A stretch of 6,400 nt of DNA from NCBI GenBank assembly GCA_902773215.1, contig CACYDQ010000027.1, positions 1-6,400 of the forward strand. The letters run 5' to 3'. A program made the position numbers and the translations under genes. Below the pieces are notes generated by a model. That model saw nothing but the letters and a program-made list of their open reading frames with translations. It was not told where the DNA came from and made no database searches. This document shows, piece after piece, positions 1-5,004 of this stretch; position 1 is the first letter of the stretch; each line of letters starts with the position of its first letter. The DNA comes from an uncultured Spirochaetaceae bacterium. GTDB taxonomy: Bacteria; Spirochaetota; Spirochaetia; Treponematales; Treponemataceae.

Positions 1-1149
1 AAACTCATCCAGGTCGTAGCGGGATCCCGTCAGGTCGGGAAAACCACGATAATAACCCAGTTTTTGGAAAAGTATGAGTATACCCGTATATACGAGACGG
101 CGGATGCCATAAGCGGGGATGCTTCCAGCTGGCTGGAACAGGTCTGGAACACAGCCCGGCTCCGGCTGAAAGCGGGGGCGCAAGAGGTTCTGCTCGTCAT
201 TGACGAGATTCAGAAAATCCCGGATTGGAGCGAAACTGTAAAGAAACTCTGGGACGAAGACAGTCGCTTGAAGCACAACATAAAGCTTGTGCTGAGCGGT
301 TCATCCAGGCTTCTCATACAGCAGGGGCTGACAGAATCCCTGACAGGACGCTTCGAGCTGATTCAGGTGCCACACTGGTCCTTTGCGGAAATGCGGGAGG
401 CATTCGGCTTTACTCTCGACGAATACGTCTATTTCGGGGGCTATCCCGGAAGCGCGTCCCTGATTCAGGACGAGGACCGCTGGGCCAGCTACCTGCGGGA
501 TTCGATTATAGAGACAAGCATATCAAAGGACATCCTCATGCTGACGACAATCAGCAAGCCGGCCCTGCTGAGGCAGCTCTTTGTCCTGGGATCGCAATAT
601 TCCGGCCAGATCCTGCCGTTCAACAAGATGCTCGGAAACTTAATCGATGCCGGGAACACCGTGACGCTCTCCCATTACCTAAACCTGCTGGACCAGACCA
701 AACTCCTCGGCGGACTGCAGAAGTATTCCGGGAGCGAGCAGCGTTCCCGCGCCTCCAGCCCCAAGCTACAGGTCTACAACAATGCCCTCATGTCCGCAAG
801 CCTGAACAGGAGCTTTCAGGATGCCAGGGCGACCCCCGATGCATGGGGACGATTCGTGGAGTCCTGCGTGGGCCAGCATCTGATAAACAACGCCCCTGCC
901 AGTGGCTACAAGCTCTTCTACTGGCGGGACGGGAACGACGAGGTCGATTTCGTCATCTCAAAGGGGGAGGCCGTGTGCGGCATAGAAGTGAAGAGCGGTT
1001 CCCACACAAGGGGCAGGGGCATGGATGCCTTTAAGAGGATGTACCCCGACGCAAAGCTGTACGTCGTCTCGGCTCAGGAACTTGCGGGCTCCTCCTGCAT
1101 AGGTCTTGAGGAATTCCTGGGAATGAGGCCGGACATACTGCTGAGCTAG
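1..1149 (+). CDS. AAA+ ATPase with C-terminal DUF4143 domain, 5' end cut off by the window
   Basis: The reading frame is open from base 1, so the start lies upstream; a TTG at 64 is internal because the Walker A motif lies before it. Numbering the 382 visible residues from base 1, Walker A is GSRQVGKTT (8-16), Walker B is LLVIDE (64-69), a sensor-like LVLSGSS is at 96-102, and the family's conserved LTGRFE and HWSFAEM stretches follow near 114-131. The C-terminal part is DUF4143-like and ends with EVDFV (314-318) and IEVKSG (328-333), an E-x-D...E-x-K pattern like PD-(D/E)XK nuclease folds. Known of the family: AAA_14 plus DUF4143, often in many divergent copies per genome, function unsettled. 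Only about 10-20 residues seem to be missing. It is separated from rnz by 68 bases and is probably not functionally tied to it. The family call is firm; the role is unknown. Confidence 0.9.
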   Translation, partial: KLIQVVAGSRQVGKTTIITQFLEKYEYTRIYETADAISGDASSWLEQVWNTARLRLKAGAQEVLLVIDEIQKIPDWSETVKKLWDEDSRLKHNIKLVLSGSSRLLIQQGLTESLTGRFELIQVPHWSFAEMREAFGFTLDEYVYFGGYPGSASLIQDEDRWASYLRDSIIETSISKDILMLTTISKPALLRQLFVLGSQYSGQILPFNKMLGNLIDAGNTVTLSHYLNLLDQTKLLGGLQKYSGSEQRSRASSPKLQVYNNALMSASLNRSFQDARATPDAWGRFVESCVGQHLINNAPASGYKLFYWRDGNDEVDFVISKGEAVCGIEVKSGSHTRGRGMDAFKRMYPDAKLYVVSAQELAGSSCIGLEEFLGMRPDILLS

Positions 1150-1182
1150 GCAACTCATCAGGATGATTCCTAATCCCCCGCC

Positions 1183-1211
1183 TTGCCTTTTCTGCCTTTT
1201 TGGGGTAGAGT
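1183..1211 (+). promoter_or_regulatory. Weak candidate promoter before rnz
   Basis: In the 68-base gap after the ATPase gene, TTGCCT (1183-1188) and TAGAGT (1206-1211) are 17 bases apart, each matching 4 of 6 consensus positions. A start about 7 bases after the -10 would fall on the rnz ATG, which would leave no leader. The gap is rich in C and T and holds the near-repeat GCCTTTT/GCCTTTTT, but I saw no convincing hairpin terminator for the upstream gene. This is a low-confidence call: 4/6 matches are common by chance. Confidence 0.22.
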
Positions 1212-1217
1212 AAGGGC

Positions 1218-2147
1218 ATGAACATGGAAGCATTCGTACTGGGCTGCGGGGGCATGATGCCGTTGCCGTACCGTCACCTGACCTCCGTCCTGCTCAGGCG
1301 GGAAGGGGACCTTTTCCTCTTTGACGGAGGGGAGGGAACCCAGGTTTCCCTCAGACGGCTGAACCTCAAATGGAAGAAAATCAACGCGATATTCGTTTCC
1401 CACACCCATGCCGACCATGTGACGGGCCTGCCGGGCATCCTGATGCTCTCCGCCCAAGTGGAACGGACTGAGCCGCTCTACATCTACGGGCCGCCCAAAA
1501 TCGCCGAATACATAGAGACCAGCCGCAGGGTGCTGGACATGTACATAAACTATCCGATTGTCGTCAACGAGATAACCGCCCCCTGCACGGTCTACGGGGG
1601 CGAGGACTTCTACGTCCGCGCCTTTCCCCTGTCGCACACCAAGACCTGCGTCGGCTACACGCTGGAAGAATTGGACAGGCCGGGAGAGTTCGACCCGGAG
1701 GCGGCGACCAGGCTCAAGGTACCGAGAGGTCCCCTCTGGGGCAAGCTGCAGCACGGCGAGAAGGTGCTGAACGCCGACGGTGAGGAAATTCTTCCGAATC
1801 AGGTAGTCGGCGGAGCGAGGCCGGGGCGGAAGTTCAGCTTCGTAACGGACACTCAGTACCTGCCGTCCATCGCCAAAGAAGTGCAGGGGTCCGACCTCCT
1901 TATCTGCGAGGGGATGTTCGCGGACGAGCTTGCCGACCAGGCCAAGGAAAAGAAGCACATGACCGCGCGTCAGGCGGCGACGATTGCCCGCGATGCCGCC
2001 GTCCGCCGCATGGCGATGATACACTACAGTCCCCGCTACACCGACCGGGAGCTGGACAAGTTGCTGGAGGAGGCGAGGACGGTCTACCCCCAGGCAGAGC
2101 TGTCCCGCGACCGCATGCACTTCGACATTCCCTACAGGAATGAGTGA
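1218..2147 (+). CDS. rnz: Ribonuclease Z (tRNA 3' endonuclease, MBL fold)
   Basis: Cytoplasmic zinc endonuclease that cuts the 3' trailer from tRNA precursors. The 309-residue length is normal for the short bacterial form. Visible landmarks: LGCGGMMPLP (8-17), LFDGGEGTQ (34-42; the third-to-fourth position is often DC, here DG), the metal motif SHTHADH with H62, H64, D66 and H67, then H140 (LSH), D211 (VTDTQ) and H269 (IHYSPRY). Order and spacing match the known RNase Z ligands almost residue for residue. VPRGPLWGKL (168-177) is the RNase Z substrate-pocket stretch, and KKHMTA (245-250) supplies the conserved histidine H247. ATG 1218 is the first ATG. ATG 1224 is equally plausible, since AAGGG (1212-1216) lies 7 bases before it; the difference is two residues. 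The 3' end overlaps the ABC ATPase gene by 8 bases, suggesting one transcript. Confidence 0.93.
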   Translation: MNMEAFVLGCGGMMPLPYRHLTSVLLRREGDLFLFDGGEGTQVSLRRLNLKWKKINAIFVSHTHADHVTGLPGILMLSAQVERTEPLYIYGPPKIAEYIETSRRVLDMYINYPIVVNEITAPCTVYGGEDFYVRAFPLSHTKTCVGYTLEELDRPGEFDPEAATRLKVPRGPLWGKLQHGEKVLNADGEEILPNQVVGGARPGRKFSFVTDTQYLPSIAKEVQGSDLLICEGMFADELADQAKEKKHMTARQAATIARDAAVRRMAMIHYSPRYTDRELDKLLEEARTVYPQAELSRDRMHFDIPYRNE

Positions 2148-2883
2148 TATAATAGAAGAAAAAAGCTGTTCCGGCGTGCGGGTCAGTTCCCTCTCCAAGG
2201 CATACGGGACCGGTGACCGTCTTGTCCGGGCCCTGGACGGCGTGGACTTTGAGGCGGGGCCGGGACAGGTGACTGTCCTGCTGGGTCCGAACGGGGCAGG
2301 CAAGTCCACCCTGTTGTCATGCATCGCGGGGGTCACCCTGCCCACGTCCGGGGCAATCCGTGTCTGCGGGGAAAGTGAGCCTGACAGAATCAGGTCCCTG
2401 GTCGGCTATTCCGGCGAAACCGGGAGACTGGACGGGGAAATGACAGTTGCGGAGGCCCTTTTCTTTGAGGCCGGCCTGCACGGTTCCGGCAGGGAGCAGG
2501 TCAGCCGCGCCGTCAGGCTGACAGGGATTCAGGACGTGCTCGGGAAAAAGTGCCGGACGCTCTCCAAGGGCTATGCCCAGCGGGTCAGCCTGGCGAAAGC
2601 TCTGAGCTTTGATCCCCCGGTACTCGTGCTGGACGAGTTCACGGACGGGCTGGATCCCGCCCAGACGGTTGCCATCCGCCATGCCATCAAGGAGCTTGCG
2701 GAGAAGAAAACGGTCATCGTCTCCACCCACAGCATGGGTGAGGCCGGGGAACTGGGCGGACTTGTCCACGTAATGGCGCATGGTCACATCGTGGCAAGGG
2801 GGCCGGACGATGAAATCATCCGGCTAAGCGGAAAAAAAACGCTGGAGGAGGCATTTATTGGCCTTACCGCCGTGGAAATTTAA
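2140..2883 (+). CDS. ABC transporter ATP-binding subunit (GldA/CcmA-like), permease not adjacent
   Basis: A 247-residue single ABC cassette. Walker A GPNGAGKST (49-57), a Q-loop region where Glu (E93, in GYSGETG) stands where Gln is usual, signature LSKGYAQR (141-148), Walker B VLVLDE (161-166), D-loop GLDPA (170-174) and switch histidine H197 in STHS. The LSKGY signature and the acidic Q-loop position recall the GldA/NatA-like branch of ABC-2 exporters (established knowledge). It would supply ATP hydrolysis at the inner face of the membrane for an export or membrane-remodelling permease. No permease gene follows: the next gene is a soluble hydrolase behind its own promoter. ATG 2140 overlaps the rnz stop by 8 bases; AGGA sits directly before it, too close for an ideal ribosome site, so translational coupling to rnz is likely. 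Substrate cannot be inferred. Confidence 0.9.
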   Translation: MSDIIEEKSCSGVRVSSLSKAYGTGDRLVRALDGVDFEAGPGQVTVLLGPNGAGKSTLLSCIAGVTLPTSGAIRVCGESEPDRIRSLVGYSGETGRLDGEMTVAEALFFEAGLHGSGREQVSRAVRLTGIQDVLGKKCRTLSKGYAQRVSLAKALSFDPPVLVLDEFTDGLDPAQTVAIRHAIKELAEKKTVIVSTHSMGEAGELGGLVHVMAHGHIVARGPDDEIIRLSGKKTLEEAFIGLTAVEI

Positions 2884-2891
2884 ATTTTTCC

Positions 2892-2931
2892 TTGACCGAG
2901 TATAGAAAAACATTCGATAATAGTATATAAT
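2892..2931 (+). promoter_or_regulatory. Sigma70-type promoter for the MBL-mltG-dnaG unit
   Basis: The AT-rich gap after the ABC gene holds TTGACC (2892-2897), an 18-base spacer and GATAAT (2916-2921), each 5 of 6 to consensus. A perfect TATAAT (2926-2931) follows 4 bases later and could serve a second, slightly downstream start with the poorer TAGAAA (2903-2908) at 17 bases. Either would start the RNA near 2928-2938, giving a leader of about 45-55 bases before the likely start codon at 2984. It is the strongest intergenic promoter-like sequence here and implies that the downstream genes do not depend on readthrough from rnz-ABC. Confidence 0.55.
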
Positions 2932-2974
2932 GCCTTGGCAATGGTGCTGGGCATGTAATGTCGCAGTGTGCGCT

Positions 2975-2980
2975 GGAGGA
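2975..2980 (+). promoter_or_regulatory. Ribosome binding site that decides the MBL gene start
   Basis: GGAGGA is immediately followed by ATG (2981) and then in-frame GTG (2984). Spacing is zero to the ATG and three to the GTG, so GTG 2984 is favoured and ATG 2981 is the alternative. No such site precedes the far upstream ATG at 2930. Confidence 0.5.
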
Positions 2981-2983
2981 ATG

Positions 2984-3928
2984 GTGACAGTTCATTTCTG
3001 GGGTGTAAGGGGCTCGCTTCCGACTCCTTTGACACCAGAACAGATTCAATCTAAGATAATTGCTGCCGTGGAGCGGATTACGCCCAAGGACATAGAGTCC
3101 CAGGACGCGCGCACCCGCTTCCTTGCCATGCTGCCCGAATGGCTGTTCGGCACGGTCGGCGGTAATTCCCCCTGCGTGGAGCTGACGTCCTCCTCAGGCA
3201 CTAAATTCATCTTGGACGCTGGATCGGGGCTGAGGGAGCTGTCCGTCCATGGGGAGCCGCCTAAGGATTTCCACTATTACCTTTTCATGTCCCACTTCCA
3301 CTGGGATCACATACAGGGCATTCCCTTCTGGGGGGCAGGATTCAACCCCAAGGCGACCATCGAGGTCTATTCTGCCTTCCCCGATGCGGAGAAGGTTCTG
3401 AGCAGGCAGAATGATTTGCCCTATTTCCCGGAGAATTGCCGCTGGAACAGGATAAAGAGCCGTTTCCGCTTTCACCAGCTCAAGAATATGGAGACTATCT
3501 TCATCGGAACGACCAAGATAACGATGAAGAAGATGCGGCATCCCGGCAATTCCTACTCCTACATATTCGAAGAGAACGGCAAGAAATTCGTCTACGCGAC
3601 GGACGTGGAGTTGCTTGATGCTGACCTGAATACCAAGGACGAGAGGAACGACATCTTTAAGGATGCGGATGTTGTCATCATGGACAGCCAGTACAACATA
3701 GACGATGCGGAGGCCAAGAAGAACTGGGGCCACAACGTCTACTACCGGGCGGTTGACTTCGCTACGACATACAACACAAAGAGGCTCTTCCTCTTCCACC
3801 ATGAGCCGACCTACAGCGACCAGCAGATTTATGCAATGTTGCAGGCCGCCCGCTGGTATGCGGAGTCCTCTGAGAATTCCAAGCTTCAGATAGAGATAGC
3901 CATAGAAGGTCAGGACGTGGAGCTTTAA
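2984..3928 (+). CDS. Uncharacterised metallo-beta-lactamase-fold hydrolase (COG1235/PhnP-like)
   Basis: A soluble protein of 314 residues from GTG 2984. The first residues give the family's N-terminus HFWGVRGSLPTP (4-15), then a helical-looking insertion (about 16-57), GGNSPCVEL (59-67) and LDAGSGLREL (77-86). The metal motif is SHFHWDH with H104, H106, D108 and H109, followed by H186 (RHPG), D207 (ATDVE) and H272 or H273 (FHHEP), so the two-metal site looks complete. The C-terminal MDSQY...WGH...FHHEPTYSD pattern is typical of a widespread group of MBL proteins whose substrate is not established; relatives include cyclic phosphodiesterases such as PhnP. An ATG at 2930 would add 18 residues, but it lies inside the promoter's -10 region and those residues (MPWQWCWAC...) do not look like a family N-terminus. 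The stop overlaps the mltG start by one base. Catalysis of phosphoester hydrolysis is inference. Confidence 0.85.
   Translation: MTVHFWGVRGSLPTPLTPEQIQSKIIAAVERITPKDIESQDARTRFLAMLPEWLFGTVGGNSPCVELTSSSGTKFILDAGSGLRELSVHGEPPKDFHYYLFMSHFHWDHIQGIPFWGAGFNPKATIEVYSAFPDAEKVLSRQNDLPYFPENCRWNRIKSRFRFHQLKNMETIFIGTTKITMKKMRHPGNSYSYIFEENGKKFVYATDVELLDADLNTKDERNDIFKDADVVIMDSQYNIDDAEAKKNWGHNVYYRAVDFATTYNTKRLFLFHHEPTYSDQQIYAMLQAARWYAESSENSKLQIEIAIEGQDVEL
3029..3057 (+). promoter_or_regulatory. Weak internal promoter candidate inside the MBL gene
   Basis: A perfect TTGACA (3029-3034) is followed 17 bases later by TAAGAT (3052-3057, 4 of 6). It lies 45 bases into the MBL coding region, so it could only help the genes downstream of it. 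Similar TTGAC-containing coding stretches recur in this window (for example at 4330 and 5029, both with 4-of-6 -10 boxes), so chance is a fair explanation. Confidence 0.15.
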
Positions 3929-5004
3929 TGGGAAAGAAAGCCGGTCCGAAGAAAAAGAGGCACGTTTTACTGGTCGTATTCCTGACCCTGCTTGTGCTCG
4001 TCTTGCTTGCAGGAATTGCAGGTGTTCTTGCGGTTCGCTATGCCCTTAGCCCCGTCTCGGATGACAAAGAGAGCGCAACATCTTATGAGCTTCACGTTCC
4101 CAACGGCATGACCGTCATGGAGGCCGCGGCAAAGCTGGAGGAAGAGGGGATAATTAAATCCCGTTACTTCCTCTATGCAGCCGCCCGTTACAGAGTCTTC
4201 CACCGAGAACAGCCCTTCAACCTGAAGAGCGGGGCGTACAAGCTGGACTCCTCCATGCCTCTCGCAGAAATTTACGATCTGCTCCAGACAGGCTCGCCGG
4301 AGAACATAAAGGTCGTCGTTCCGGAAGGGTTGACGGTTACGAAGACTGCTGCCATAGTCGCCGCGGAAGGGCTGTGCACGGAAGATGAATTCATCATGGC
4401 CTGTCACTCCGAGCAGCTTATATCCAAGTACGACTTTGCCTCCAGCACGCTGGAAGGCTACCTGTTCCCCGACACATACTTCTTCACCGAAGGGATGGAT
4501 GTCCAGAGCATAATAGAAAAGTTCCTGGACAATTTCGTTGAGAAAGCGGGAAGCATCCCGGCCCTCAAGGGAATAACGCCCGCGAAGCTGAACGAGCGGG
4601 TCATCCTTGCCTCAATCGTCGAGCGTGAGTACCAGGTGGCGGACGAGGCCCCGCTCATAGCGAGCGTATTCCAGAACAGGATTGATAACGGAATAGGCCT
4701 CTATTCCTGTGCTACGATTGAGTACATCCTGACGGAGATTGAAGGACGGCCACATCCGGACAGGATAACCTACGAGGACTTGAAAATCGACAGCCCCTAC
4801 AACACCTACAAATGGGCCGCCCTGCCGCCGACCCCGATATGCAGTCCCGGCCTCGTTGCCCTCAAGGCCGCTGCAAATCCTCCGAAGACCGACTACTATT
4901 ACTTTGTCCTGACGAACCCCTCTGAGGGAAGCCATACTTTCAGCAAGAGCTTCAAGGGGCACATAGAGGCGGAGAACCTCTACACCAAGCCATCAAAGAG
5001 ATGA
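3928..5004 (+). CDS. mltG: Endolytic murein transglycosylase MltG (YceG-like)
   Basis: Membrane-anchored lytic transglycosylase that cuts nascent peptidoglycan strands and is thought to set their length. It has 358 residues, a normal size. Layout: a basic cytoplasmic start (KK..KKKRH), one membrane segment (about 13-38), a LysM-like region (about 55-125, including MTVMEAAAKLEEEGII), then the catalytic YceG domain. EGYLFPDTYFF (176-186), ILASIVERE (226-234) with the expected catalytic E232, YNTYKWAALPPTPICSPG (291-308) and the YYYFV (323-327) near the end are all family landmarks. The segment LYSCATIEYIL (258-268) has Cys where many relatives have Asp. ATG 3928 uses the last base of the preceding TAA stop, and GGAG (3919-3922) five bases before it is a good ribosome site. 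The gene overlaps dnaG by four bases. The identification is firm. Confidence 0.95.
   Translation: MGKKAGPKKKRHVLLVVFLTLLVLVLLAGIAGVLAVRYALSPVSDDKESATSYELHVPNGMTVMEAAAKLEEEGIIKSRYFLYAAARYRVFHREQPFNLKSGAYKLDSSMPLAEIYDLLQTGSPENIKVVVPEGLTVTKTAAIVAAEGLCTEDEFIMACHSEQLISKYDFASSTLEGYLFPDTYFFTEGMDVQSIIEKFLDNFVEKAGSIPALKGITPAKLNERVILASIVEREYQVADEAPLIASVFQNRIDNGIGLYSCATIEYILTEIEGRPHPDRITYEDLKIDSPYNTYKWAALPPTPICSPGLVALKAAANPPKTDYYYFVLTNPSEGSHTFSKSFKGHIEAENLYTKPSKR

Noticed and set aside
2148..2153. Perfect TATAAT just after the ABC gene start
   Set aside because: No acceptable -35 lies 16-18 bases upstream, and a transcript from it would lack the ABC start codon. It comes from the Asp-Ile-Ile codons.
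1170..2345. A 391-codon open frame on the minus strand opposite rnz and the start of the ABC gene
   Set aside because: It mirrors two well-identified genes in a GC-rich stretch, has a proline/arginine/glycine/leucine-rich composition with no recognisable motif, and is explained by codon bias of the + strand genes.
2875..2891. GGAAA...TTTCC inverted pair with a T run after the ABC gene, as a possible terminator
   Set aside because: The stem is only about 5 A/T-rich pairs around an 8-base loop and has no strong GC core, so a terminator is not supported.
2941..2958. Five-codon leader frame (MVLGM then stop) before the MBL gene
   Set aside because: It has no ribosome site and is too short to tell from chance.
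3194..3802. A 202-codon minus-strand open frame opposite the MBL gene
   Set aside because: It lies wholly within the MBL coding region, whose metal motifs are intact on the + strand; the minus frame shows no domain.
4330..4358. TTGACG-17-CATAGT inside mltG and TTGACG-17-GATATT at 5029-5057 inside dnaG
   Set aside because: The -10 boxes match only 4 of 6, and TTGAC is frequent in coding sequence here (Leu-Thr, Leu-Asp codons). They are kept as a background level against which the 6078 site was judged.
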